From Pseudomonadota bacterium (lineage in GTDB: Bacteria > Pseudomonadota > Alphaproteobacteria > Micropepsales > Micropepsaceae): 5,627 bases of DNA. Where the stretch lies: assembly GCA_023427355.1 (NCBI GenBank), contig JAEZBK010000296.1, forward strand, positions 1 through 5,627, given 5' to 3'. A program made the position numbers and the translations under genes. Under the pieces are notes generated by a model. That model did no database searches, had not been told where the DNA came from, and saw only the letters and a program-made list of their open reading frames with translations. Shown one piece after another: positions 1-5,627 of the stretch. Each line of letters begins with the position of its first letter. Positions within the stretch are counted from its first letter, which is position 1.

Positions 1-318
1 TGTCTTCCCACCCTTCAGGGCCTCAGCTCTGGTGATGCCATAGGCCAACGCGATATCACCGGCATACCCGGCTACGCCTGAGGGAAAAGACAGGACGTTG
101 GTGGGCTTGCGCTTGCCGCGAAAACCATGGTTCAGCGCCTTCAGGCGCGCATCATCCGCCAGCAAGATGGTCAGGCCGCTTTTGGCGGGCAGCTTACCCG
201 CCTTGCGCGCGGCCTGCGCCGCGGCTGTCAGGCGGGGCAAGAGGCCACGGTGTGCACGCCAGCCAGCGTCTTCCACCACCAGATGAATCTGCCCCTCCTT
301 CGCCGCTTGCTTTGTCAC
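1..318 (-). CDS. ybeY: Endoribonuclease YbeY (rRNA maturation factor), N-terminal part, cut by the window edge
   Basis: YbeY is a zinc-dependent endoribonuclease of the UPF0054 family. It acts in 16S rRNA 3'-end maturation and ribosome quality control. The window holds the first 106 codons. Seen: the family opening pattern (IHLVVEDAGW, residues 11-20), and the signature with LNHGFRGKRKPTNVLSFPSG (residues 62-81), followed by GDIALAYGITRAEA (88-101). These correspond to the usual NxxxRxxxxPTDVLSFP and GDI(V/A)L blocks, with Asn in place of the common Asp before VLSFP. The zinc-binding HGxLHLxGxDH motif lies past the left edge, so catalytic integrity cannot be judged. The chosen start is a GTG that overlaps the phoH stop as GTGA. 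An AAGGA at 331-335 lies 12 nt upstream, a rather long spacing, so translation probably depends on coupling to phoH. In related genomes corC and lnt often follow; this cannot be seen here. Confidence 0.93.
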   Translation of the reverse strand, partial: MTKQAAKEGQIHLVVEDAGWRAHRGLLPRLTAAAQAARKAGKLPAKSGLTILLADDARLKALNHGFRGKRKPTNVLSFPSGVAGYAGDIALAYGITRAEALKGGKT

Positions 319-1256
319 TGGCGGCCCGCGTCCTTCTTATTATAGGCGCTGACGATGCGTCCGACGAGGGGATGGCGCACGACATCGGCTTCGGAAAAAC
401 GTGCAATCCCCACGCCTTCGACGCCTTCCAGAATTGCCAGGGCCTCGTCGAGGCCTTCTGCCCGGCCGCCGGGCAGGTCGGACTGGGTCCGATCGCCGGT
501 CACCACCATCTGCGAATCCTCGCCCAGGCGGGTCAACGCCATCTTCATCTGGGCGCTGGTGGCGTTTTGTGCTTCGTCCAGGATGACGAATGCCCGTGTA
601 AGCGTGCGGCCGCGCATAAAGGCCAGGGGTGCGACTTCAATCACGCCCTGTTCGCGCAGGCGCGTGGCCCTGTCGCCCAGCACGTCGAACAGCGCATCCA
701 GCAGTGGACGCAGATAAGGATCAATTTTCTCGTTGAGGTCGCCCGGCAGGAAACCCAGCTTTTCACCTGCCTCGATGGCCGGTCGGGACAGGATGATGCG
801 CTCCACGCGACGTTCTTGCAGCATGTGGGCAGCAAAAGCCGCAGCCAGGTATGTCTTGCCTGTGCCTGCGGGGCCGATGCCGAACACAAGCGGATTGGCG
901 CGCATCAGCTCCAGGTACGCGCCCTGAGCAGGGCTGCGCGGGCGTGTGATACGTCCGGTGGATGTGCGGATGGCGCTGGATGGGGCGGCGGGCGCAGCAT
1001 CGCTGAAGCGAACCAGCGCATCCACATCGGTTGTGGTGATGGTCTCGCCGGATTCCAGTTGTGCGTACAGCGTCTTCAGGATGCCTGCCGCTCGTTCGCG
1101 GTTTGCGCCTTCAATGGCGACCAGATTGCCGCGCATGGATATCCGCACAGCGAATGCCTGTTCCAGGCGTGCGAAATTCCTTTCGTGCGCGCCGCTCAAT
1201 GCCGCTAGCAGCCGGTTGTCGGTGAACTCCAGCGTGATCTGGCTTTTCTTGCTCAA
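315..1256 (-). CDS. phoH: PhoH-like ATPase (PhoL/YbeZ type)
   Basis: A cytoplasmic P-loop NTPase of the PhoH family, 313 aa, near the usual length for the YbeZ/PhoL branch. Proteins of this branch are encoded next to YbeY and are thought to work with it in RNA or ribosome metabolism; the exact role is unsettled. Seen: an N-terminal KH-like segment (about residues 7-70); a basic Ser/Thr-rich linker (about 93-110); Walker A GPAGTGKT (128-135); the family block [18 protein letters not shown] (156-173); Walker [10 protein letters not shown] (223-231); VVTGD (251-255); and the C-terminal [12 protein letters not shown] (287-298). All key residues are present. The start is TTG at 1256-1254, overlapping the miaB stop as TTGA. 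It is supported by a Shine-Dalgarno-like sequence (1262-1270) and by homology beginning at [11 protein letters not shown]. The stop overlaps the ybeY start by 4 nt. Confidence 0.96.
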   Translation of the reverse strand: MSKKSQITLEFTDNRLLAALSGAHERNFARLEQAFAVRISMRGNLVAIEGANRERAAGILKTLYAQLESGETITTTDVDALVRFSDAAPAAPSSAIRTSTGRITRPRSPAQGAYLELMRANPLVFGIGPAGTGKTYLAAAFAAHMLQERRVERIILSRPAIEAGEKLGFLPGDLNEKIDPYLRPLLDALFDVLGDRATRLREQGVIEVAPLAFMRGRTLTRAFVILDEAQNATSAQMKMALTRLGEDSQMVVTGDRTQSDLPGGRAEGLDEALAILEGVEGVGIARFSEADVVRHPLVGRIVSAYNKKDAGRQ

Positions 1257-2593
1257 ACCAGCTCACCCTTGAGCGAATTGGAAGTGCGCATGTCCACCCG
1301 CACCCTGGCAACCTTGCCGATCAGAGATGCATCTCCCTTGGCATGAATGGGATGCAGCCATGGCGAACGGCCGACAAACTGGTCCGTCTCGCGGCCCGGC
1401 TTTTCGAACAGCACGTCCACGGTGCGGCCGATCTGGGCATCGTTGAATTCGTCCTGCTGCTGCAGCAACAGTTGCTGCAGTGCTTGCAGCCTTTCCGTCT
1501 TCACTTGTTCCGAGATTTGCTTCATCGCCGCAGCGGCAGGCGTGCCCGGGCGCTTGGAGTATTTGAACGAAAAGGTCTGGGCAAATTTCACTGCGCGCAC
1601 CAGGGTCATGGTCGCCTCGAAATCAGCATCAGTCTCGCCGGGGAAACCGACTATGAAGTCGCTGGACAGGGCGATGTCGGGACGGCTGCTGCGAATGCGA
1701 TCTATCAGGCGCAGATAATCCTCGGCCCTGTGCTGCCGGTTCATCGCCGCCAGAACCGTGTCTGAACCCGATTGTACCGGCAGGTGCAGGAAGGGCATCA
1801 GCTTGTCATTGTCGCGGTGGGCGGCGATCAGGTCATCGCCCATGTCGCGCGGATGGCTGGTGGTGTAGCGAATGCGCTTGAGGTCGTCGATGTCCGCCAG
1901 CGCCGCGCACAGCATCGCCAGCGACCAGGTTTTTCCATCGGCGGCATGGCCGCGGTAGGCGTTGACGTTCTGACCCAGAAGTACCAGTTCACGCACCCCG
2001 CCGGCTACCAGCTTGCGGGCTTCCGCCAGCACCGCTTCGGGCGCCCGGGAAAGTTCGGCACCCCGTGTGTAGGGTACGACGCAAAAGGTGCAGAACTTGT
2101 CGCAGCCTTCCTGCACGGTGAGGAAGGCGCTGACGCCGCGCGTGGCGGCGTGCGGCCCTTCCAGCTTGGCGAGGTCGTCGAATTTTTCCAGCGCCGGAAA
2201 ATCCGTTTCCAGGGCGTGGCCGCCGGCACGGGCGATCTTGGCGATCATCTCCGGCAGGCGGTGGTAGGTCTGCGGTCCCACCAGAAGGTCAATGGTGGGC
2301 GCACGCTGCATCATCAACTCGCCTTCCGCCTGCGCGACGCATCCGGCCACGGCCACCAGCATGGGATTGCCGGCGGCGGCCTTCTGCTCCTTCAGAACAC
2401 GCAGGGTTCCCAGTTCGGAATAGACCTTTTCGGCGGCCTTTTCGCGGATATGGCATGTGTTGAGCACCACCATATCGGCATCTTCGGGGCCTTGCGCGGT
2501 GCCATAGCCCAAGGGCGCCAGCAGGTCGGCGATGCGCGCGCTGTCATACGCGTTCATCTGGCAGCCATATGTCTTGACGAAGAGCTTCTTCAT
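1253..2593 (-). CDS. miaB: tRNA-2-methylthio-N6-dimethylallyladenosine synthase MiaB
   Basis: A radical-SAM methylthiotransferase that converts i6A37 to ms2i6A37 in tRNAs reading UNN codons. It uses two [4Fe-4S] clusters and S-adenosylmethionine. The 446-aa length is typical. Seen in order: the N-terminal MTTase (UPF0004) domain with its three cluster cysteines C11 (KTYGCQMN), C47 (NTCHIR) and C85 (VAGCVAQ); the radical-SAM motif CxxxCxxC at C164, C168 and C171 ([17 protein letters not shown]); LLGQNVNAY (205-213); HLPVQSGSD (270-278); [12 protein letters not shown] (311-322); [13 protein letters not shown] (341-353); and a C-terminal TRAM domain (about 384-446). The frame stays open upstream to 2830, but that extension runs inside the acyltransferase gene and has no MiaB similarity. 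The ATG at 2593, 8 nt after the plsC stop, gives the family start [14 protein letters not shown]. It is followed by phoH with a 4-nt overlap. As an Fe-S enzyme it would depend on iron-sulfur supply. Confidence 0.97.
   Translation of the reverse strand: MKKLFVKTYGCQMNAYDSARIADLLAPLGYGTAQGPEDADMVVLNTCHIREKAAEKVYSELGTLRVLKEQKAAAGNPMLVAVAGCVAQAEGELMMQRAPTIDLLVGPQTYHRLPEMIAKIARAGGHALETDFPALEKFDDLAKLEGPHAATRGVSAFLTVQEGCDKFCTFCVVPYTRGAELSRAPEAVLAEARKLVAGGVRELVLLGQNVNAYRGHAADGKTWSLAMLCAALADIDDLKRIRYTTSHPRDMGDDLIAAHRDNDKLMPFLHLPVQSGSDTVLAAMNRQHRAEDYLRLIDRIRSSRPDIALSSDFIVGFPGETDADFEATMTLVRAVKFAQTFSFKYSKRPGTPAAAAMKQISEQVKTERLQALQQLLLQQQDEFNDAQIGRTVDVLFEKPGRETDQFVGRSPWLHPIHAKGDASLIGKVARVRVDMRTSNSLKGELV
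1262..1270 (-). promoter_or_regulatory. Ribosome binding site for phoH
   Basis: On the minus strand this reads AAGGGTGAG. It resembles the extended Shine-Dalgarno sequence (GGTGA core) and ends 5 nt before the TTG at 1256. It lies inside the last codons of miaB. It helps decide for the TTG start, since no ATG or GTG sits nearby in the phoH frame. Confidence 0.6.
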
Positions 2594-2601
2594 GATGGGC
2601 T

Positions 2602-3435
2602 TTATACGCGCCCCGCGAGTGCGCGCGAAAGGCCGGCGGCCACCGCGGCCTGGGCACCGGACGCAAGTTCCTTGCGGCTCATGCCGTCCAGAGTCTGGGC
2701 GGCATGAAACTCCACGGTCACGTCCAGGGGCCCGGTCATCAGCGCTTCCCAGATATGGGGAACCATGTCCATGTCGCCATACCAGGCGAAAAAGGGCCGT
2801 ATTTCGCGCCCCATGGGCATGCCATGGCATCCAGCATAGGCGATAGACACCGGCTGCACGGTTACATGACGGCCGTCGGCGCGACGGGCTTCAGCAGCAC
2901 CCAGAAGCGCGCTCTTGAAGGGCAGCACACTATTGCCGTCATGACTGGTGCCTTCGGGAAAAAGCACCAGGCAATCGCCCGCAGCCAACCTTGCGCCGAT
3001 CTGGCTGGCAACCGCACCGGTCTGATTGCGCCTTTCGCGCGCGACAAAAACTGTGCGTTGCAAACGCGCCAATGTGCCAAAGATGGGCCAGCCAGAAATC
3101 TCCGACTTGGCGACGAAGGATAGAGGCATGATGCCGGATAGCAGGATGATGTCCAGCCAGCTCACATGGTTGGCCACGATCAGAACGCCTTCTCCCGTGA
3201 CTGGCTGGCCAATCACCTGCACCTTCAGGCCGAACAGGCGGCAGACGGTGCGGTGATAGCGCATCGGAAAGCTGCGGCTGGCGCGCGGCGAAAGTTTCAG
3301 CAGCAGCATCTGCACTGGCATGGCCGCGAGCGTGAGCAGCACCAGTCCGGCAACCAGGATGGCGGCGCGGATTCGGGCTATAGCCGGAAAAAGCGGAGGC
3401 AGGTCAGCCAGGGCGCTTGGTCTTGGGGACGCCAT
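2602..3435 (-). CDS. plsC: 1-acyl-glycerol-3-phosphate acyltransferase family protein (PlsC or OlsA type)
   Basis: A membrane-bound acyltransferase of the LPLAT/AGPAT family, 277 aa. It should move an acyl chain from acyl-ACP or acyl-CoA to a lyso-lipid: lysophosphatidic acid (PlsC) or, as a real alternative, lyso-ornithine lipid (OlsA). Seen: one hydrophobic N-terminal segment (about residues 23-46) with a positive residue on each side; catalytic HX4D as NHVSWLD (H90, D95); the [12 protein letters not shown] block (109-120); substrate-binding FPEGTS (159-164) followed by [17 protein letters not shown] (166-182); and QPVSIAY (194-200). EGTS stands where PlsC usually has EGTR. The ATG at 3435 is chosen over a TTG at 3456, although it still overlaps fur by 32 nt; no better start exists before the membrane segment. 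No strong Shine-Dalgarno sequence is seen, so coupling to fur translation is likely. The gene ends 8 nt before miaB. Confidence 0.9.
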   Translation of the reverse strand: MASPRPSALADLPPLFPAIARIRAAILVAGLVLLTLAAMPVQMLLLKLSPRASRSFPMRYHRTVCRLFGLKVQVIGQPVTGEGVLIVANHVSWLDIILLSGIMPLSFVAKSEISGWPIFGTLARLQRTVFVARERRNQTGAVASQIGARLAAGDCLVLFPEGTSHDGNSVLPFKSALLGAAEARRADGRHVTVQPVSIAYAGCHGMPMGREIRPFFAWYGDMDMVPHIWEALMTGPLDVTVEFHAAQTLDGMSRKELASGAQAAVAAGLSRALAGRV

Positions 3436-3820
3436 ACAGCTCGAGCCGGTGGTCAATCAATTCGAAGCCCAGTTCTTCGGCGACGCGGCGCTGCAGGCGC
3501 TCGATCTCCTCATTGCGGAATTCGATCACGCTGCCGGTAGCCACATCTATGAGGTGGTCATGATGGTTTTCCGGCACTTCCTCATAGCGCGAGCGGCCGT
3601 CACGAAAGTCGTGACGTTCCAGGATGCCTGCATCCTCGAACAGTTTGACGGTGCGATAGACGGTGGCAATTGAGATATGCGGATCTATTGCGGCGGCGCG
3701 GCGATACAATTCCTCGGCGTCAGGATGATCGGCAGCATCCGACAGCACGCGCGCGATAACGCGGCGCTGGTCGGTCATGCGCAGGCCCTTGTCCACGCAG
3801 AGTTTTTCGATCCGGGTCAC
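3404..3820 (-). CDS. fur: Fur-family metal-responsive transcriptional regulator
   Basis: A DNA-binding metalloregulator, 138 aa, the usual Fur length. Seen: an N-terminal winged helix (about residues 1-83) with GLRMTDQRRVIARVL (12-26), HPDAEELY (32-39) and recognition-helix block ISIATVYRTVKLFEDAGIL (49-67); then a dimerisation and metal domain with NHHDHLIDV (85-93), GSVIEF (96-101) and DHRLELYG (123-130). Candidate metal ligands H32, E80, H86, H87, D88, H89, E100, E107 and H124 are present. The CxxC after HHDHLI in E. coli Fur is replaced (D92, T95), so the structural zinc site of that type is missing; C8 is the only cysteine. Alphaproteobacterial Fur/Mur proteins commonly look like this, so iron or manganese could be the effector. 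The start is GTG, with AAGGGA 8 nt upstream. It lies 33 nt after tsaB-rimI and overlaps plsC. Confidence 0.93.
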   Translation of the reverse strand: MTRIEKLCVDKGLRMTDQRRVIARVLSDAADHPDAEELYRRAAAIDPHISIATVYRTVKLFEDAGILERHDFRDGRSRYEEVPENHHDHLIDVATGSVIEFRNEEIERLQRRVAEELGFELIDHRLELYGVPKTKRPG

Positions 3821-3828
3821 TGATATAA

Positions 3829-3834
3829 TCCCTT
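3829..3834 (-). promoter_or_regulatory. Ribosome binding site for fur
   Basis: On the minus strand this reads AAGGGA, placed 8 nt before the GTG at 3820. It is the clearest Shine-Dalgarno sequence in the window. It decides for the GTG start over the in-frame ATG 14 codons downstream, which would remove part of the first helix. Confidence 0.7.
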
Positions 3835-3853
3835 GGCTCCGTAGGTGGGCAAG

Positions 3854-4951
3854 TTAGGCCAATTTCCCTGCCAGCGGAAGCGCGGCTTTCAGCACCAGCG
3901 CATCCCGGCCCATTTGCGAGCCGCTTTCATAATACCCTTTGCGCATCCCGGCGCGCGTGAACCCCAGGCCATTGTAAAGCGCCAGTGCCGCGGGATTATC
4001 GCTACCCACTTCCAGGAACATGACTTCCGCGCCCAGGCTCGCCGCATGGGCGGCGGCAAAATTCATCAGGTCGCGGCCCAGACCTCGCCCTCGTGCCGAG
4101 GGGATGACGGCCAAGGTGAGAATCTCTGCCTCACCACCGGCAGCGCGCGTCAGCACAAAGCCGGAAGGGGCAGAATGCGCGAAGACGCCGTCGCCCGCTA
4201 GCAAGCCCGCGAAAGATGACGCGTCCCAGGCGCGCGCAAAGGCCTGGGCATGCAAAATCGCCAGCGTTTCCGGATCGCCGGTGAACAGGCTGATCAGCTC
4301 GCGCCCGCCGGGCAGTTTTGCGTCGGGCGCACGCAGGTACAGTGGCGCCGGTGGCGGCGAATCCGGCGCGGGCAGGGGCAGGGCCTGTGCCAGGCGCGCC
4401 ACGAACAGCGCATCGGGCTGCCGAATGTCGCAGAGCGAAAATGTGCTGCCGAGTGCGGCTGTGACTTGCGGAGCGCCCGTGCCCGCCAGCACGCAGGGTC
4501 CGAAGTTGCGTATGGTTTCCACTGCGGCGGCGAACGGCAGCACGCGCGGGGGCACGACCGTGACACCATCTGCCAAAAGTGACAGATAGGCTTCATCGCG
4601 ATGTGCATCATGGATGGCCGCAGCGCGCGTCATGCCTGTCTGGGCGGTGGCGGCAGCAGCCATCGCCTCCAGACTGTTGATACCGGTGAGCGGCCGGTTC
4701 AGGGCAAGGCGCAGGCCGCGCATGAAAGACAGGCCAACACGCTGGCCGGTGAAAGTGCCTGGTCCCACCGTGACGGCAAGGCGGTCCAGGGTGGCTAGGT
4801 CGTAGCCCTGCATCATCTCCTGCACCATGGGCGTAAGATGTTCGGCATGACCGCGCGCCATCGCGGTCCAGCGATGTTCCAGCACCATGTCGCCATCCAG
4901 GAGTGCTGCGGAACAGGCGCCCAGGCAGGTTTCTACGGCCAGAATACGCAC
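3854..4951 (-). CDS. tsaB-rimI: TsaB-RimI fusion: t6A complex subunit joined to a protein N-acetyltransferase
   Basis: One 365-aa ORF with two domains. Residues 1 to about 213 are TsaB (YeaZ), the non-catalytic ASKHA-fold partner of TsaD in making N6-threonylcarbamoyladenosine at A37 of ANN-decoding tRNAs. Seen: ILAVETC (3-9), RGHAEHLTPMVQ (33-44), VGPGTFTGQRVG (62-73), and the usual TsaB end PLYLRAPDAKLP (203-214). Residues about 217-365 are a GNAT domain of RimI type, which acetylates the N-terminal alanine of ribosomal protein S18. It shows the acetyl-CoA loop RGRGLG (287-292), FLEVGSDNPAALALYNGLGF (in 312-331) and GYY (339-341). E314 and Y326 align with E. coli RimI E103 and Y115, described as catalytic. 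No stop, and no ATG or GTG start, separates the domains. The GTG start overlaps the preceding stop by 1 nt (TAGTG). A Pro-rich stretch (191-203) precedes the TsaB end. No start suitable for a separate RimI was found. Confidence 0.95.
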   Translation of the reverse strand: MRILAVETCLGACSAALLDGDMVLEHRWTAMARGHAEHLTPMVQEMMQGYDLATLDRLAVTVGPGTFTGQRVGLSFMRGLRLALNRPLTGINSLEAMAAAATAQTGMTRAAAIHDAHRDEAYLSLLADGVTVVPPRVLPFAAAVETIRNFGPCVLAGTGAPQVTAALGSTFSLCDIRQPDALFVARLAQALPLPAPDSPPPAPLYLRAPDAKLPGGRELISLFTGDPETLAILHAQAFARAWDASSFAGLLAGDGVFAHSAPSGFVLTRAAGGEAEILTLAVIPSARGRGLGRDLMNFAAAHAASLGAEVMFLEVGSDNPAALALYNGLGFTRAGMRKGYYESGSQMGRDALVLKAALPLAGKLA

Positions 4952-5568
4952 TAGAGAATCTTGCAGGCGGCGTCGAAGGGCAAGCGTGCCGCGCGGGGGC
5001 GCAGGCCCTCGCGGTCTCCATGGCCCAGATTGCAGAGGAAGTAGGATTTGATCTGCGTTCCGGCGAAGAATTCCCTGTCCACGCCCGCGCGGTCAAAGCC
5101 GGACATGGGGCCGCAATCCAGCCCCAATGCGCGTGCCGCAAGCATGAAATATCCGCCTTGCAGACCCGCACTGCGTGTCGCCATCAATTCTGCTTTCGCC
5201 GAATCGTTCGCCAGCGTTGCCTGCATCTTCTCGGTAGCGCGCGGGGCGAGCACGGGCAGGGTGACGGCGAAGTCCAGATCATAGCCGATAATGGCAGTGA
5301 CGGGCGCGGCCATGGTATGCGCGACATTGCCGTCATCCAGCAGTGGTTTTAGCCGCGCCTTGGCCTCTTCGGATGTCACGAAATGAAAGCGCGCAGGACA
5401 GATATTCGATTCGGTCGGCCCCAGCCGCGCAAGATCGTAGATCGCCATCAGCAGCGCAGGTGAAACCGGCTGATCGCGCCATTTGCGCAGTGTGCGCCCT
5501 TCGCGGAAAATCGTGTCGAGCGCGGCGTCTGCGACCGCATGATCCGGTTCGGCGCGATAAGGCTCCAT
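4951..5568 (-). CDS. Nitroreductase family protein, malonic semialdehyde reductase (RutE/HadB) type
   Basis: A 205-aa FMN-dependent nitroreductase-fold oxidoreductase. The family closest by motif reduces malonic semialdehyde to 3-hydroxypropionate with NAD(P)H, in E. coli as RutE in pyrimidine breakdown. Seen: FREGRTLRKW (21-30), holding the likely FMN-phosphate arginine; ARLGPTESNICPARF (47-61); APVTAIIGYD (88-97); GLQGGYFMLAARALGLDCGPMSGFD (in 135-159); KSYFLCNLGHGD (174-185); and FDAACKIL at the end, all matching the RutE/HadB subgroup. No other rut genes are in view, so the substrate here is unknown. The ATG at 5568 overlaps the nifU stop by 1 nt (TGATG); a GTG at 5571, adding one residue, is equally possible. 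The stop overlaps the tsaB GTG by 1 nt, which supports co-transcription. Confidence 0.88.
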   Translation of the reverse strand: MEPYRAEPDHAVADAALDTIFREGRTLRKWRDQPVSPALLMAIYDLARLGPTESNICPARFHFVTSEEAKARLKPLLDDGNVAHTMAAPVTAIIGYDLDFAVTLPVLAPRATEKMQATLANDSAKAELMATRSAGLQGGYFMLAARALGLDCGPMSGFDRAGVDREFFAGTQIKSYFLCNLGHGDREGLRPRAARLPFDAACKIL

Positions 5569-5627
5569 CACACCGCTTCGACCGCGGTGACTTCGGGCAC
5601 ATAGTGGCGCAGCATGTTCTCGATGCC
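5568..5627 (-). CDS. NifU-family Fe-S scaffold protein, C-terminal end, cut by the window edge
   Basis: Only the last 19 codons and the TGA stop are in the window. They read GIENMLRHYVPEVTAVEAV. This matches the conserved tail of the alphaproteobacterial NifU-family protein (Nfu type: Scaffold N plus NifU C-terminal domain), whose typical end is GVENLLRHYVPEV. The CxxC cluster ligands would lie just upstream, past the right edge. The protein would carry and deliver Fe-S clusters in the cytoplasm. The stop overlaps the nitroreductase start. The call rests on a short but distinctive tail and on gene order. Confidence 0.82.
   Translation of the reverse strand, partial: GIENMLRHYVPEVTAVEAV

Noticed and set aside
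252..1208. Long plus-strand open frame (318 codons) opposite phoH
   Set aside because: It mirrors phoH almost end to end. The peptide is Cys/His/Gln-rich with no recognisable domain, while the minus strand carries a complete PhoH with all motifs. Long antisense frames are common in GC-rich genes.
2628..2651. GC-rich inverted repeat (AGGCCG...CGGCCT) near the plsC end, considered as a terminator
   Set aside because: It has no U-tract, lies inside coding sequence and is followed 8 nt after the plsC stop by miaB. It is more likely chance in GC-rich codons.
1772..2707. Long plus-strand open frame (311 codons) opposite miaB and the end of plsC
   Set aside because: It crosses two well-supported minus-strand genes, has no recognisable motif and looks like an antisense reading of high-GC codons.
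2594..2830. 79-codon N-terminal extension of the miaB frame
   Set aside because: It lies wholly within the acyltransferase gene and lacks MiaB similarity. The ATG at 2593 gives the canonical MiaB N-terminus.
3821..3853. Fur/Mur box upstream of fur for autoregulation
   Set aside because: I see no convincing palindromic Fur or Mur site in these 33 bases; the AT-rich stretch is too short and asymmetric.
4020..4589. Plus-strand open frame (189 codons) opposite tsaB-rimI, and similar ones at 2704-3123 and 4903-5352
   Set aside because: The Ala/Arg/Ser-rich low-complexity composition is typical of shadow frames, and the opposite strand is fully explained by conserved genes.
1..5627. Mobile element, CRISPR array, tRNA/rRNA gene or novel defence system
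   Set aside because: No long direct or terminal repeats, spacer pattern, transposase motifs or RNA-gene signatures were seen. The whole window is covered by conserved housekeeping genes in a familiar order.

Overview
This window is a compact, one-directional stretch of a GC-rich bacterial chromosome. Every gene I can support is on the minus strand, so transcription runs from the right end to the left end. The conserved order is NifU-type protein, nitroreductase, tsaB-rimI, fur, plsC/olsA, miaB, phoH, ybeY. I recognise the core of this order from Alphaproteobacteria. A Fur protein without the CxxC zinc motif and the PhoH and acyltransferase variants also fit an alphaproteobacterium. I cannot name the genus from sequence alone.

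Layout in transcription order: the last 19 codons of a NifU-family Fe-S scaffold protein (right edge); a malonic semialdehyde reductase/RutE-type nitroreductase; a single ORF fusing TsaB (t6A37 tRNA modification) to RimI (N-terminal acetyltransferase); a 33-nt gap with a good ribosome binding site; a Fur-family metalloregulator; a PlsC/OlsA-type acyltransferase; MiaB (ms2i6A37 tRNA modification); the PhoH-like ATPase; and the first 106 codons of the endoribonuclease YbeY, cut by the left edge. Most neighbours overlap by 1 to 32 nt or lie 8 nt apart. The block therefore looks like one operon with translational coupling, and the only real intergenic gap lies in front of fur.

The genes share housekeeping themes. 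TsaB and MiaB both act on the tRNA base A37. RimI, YbeY and PhoH relate to ribosomal protein or rRNA maturation. NifU, MiaB and Fur link to iron and Fe-S supply. The acyltransferase belongs to membrane lipid synthesis.

I found no RNA genes, mobile elements, CRISPR arrays, convincing terminators or long repeats, and no gene-free stretch over 300 bases. I see no undescribed system. The most distinctive points are the in-frame TsaB-RimI fusion, the possible OlsA identity of the acyltransferase, and the run of non-ATG starts at overlapping stop/start junctions.
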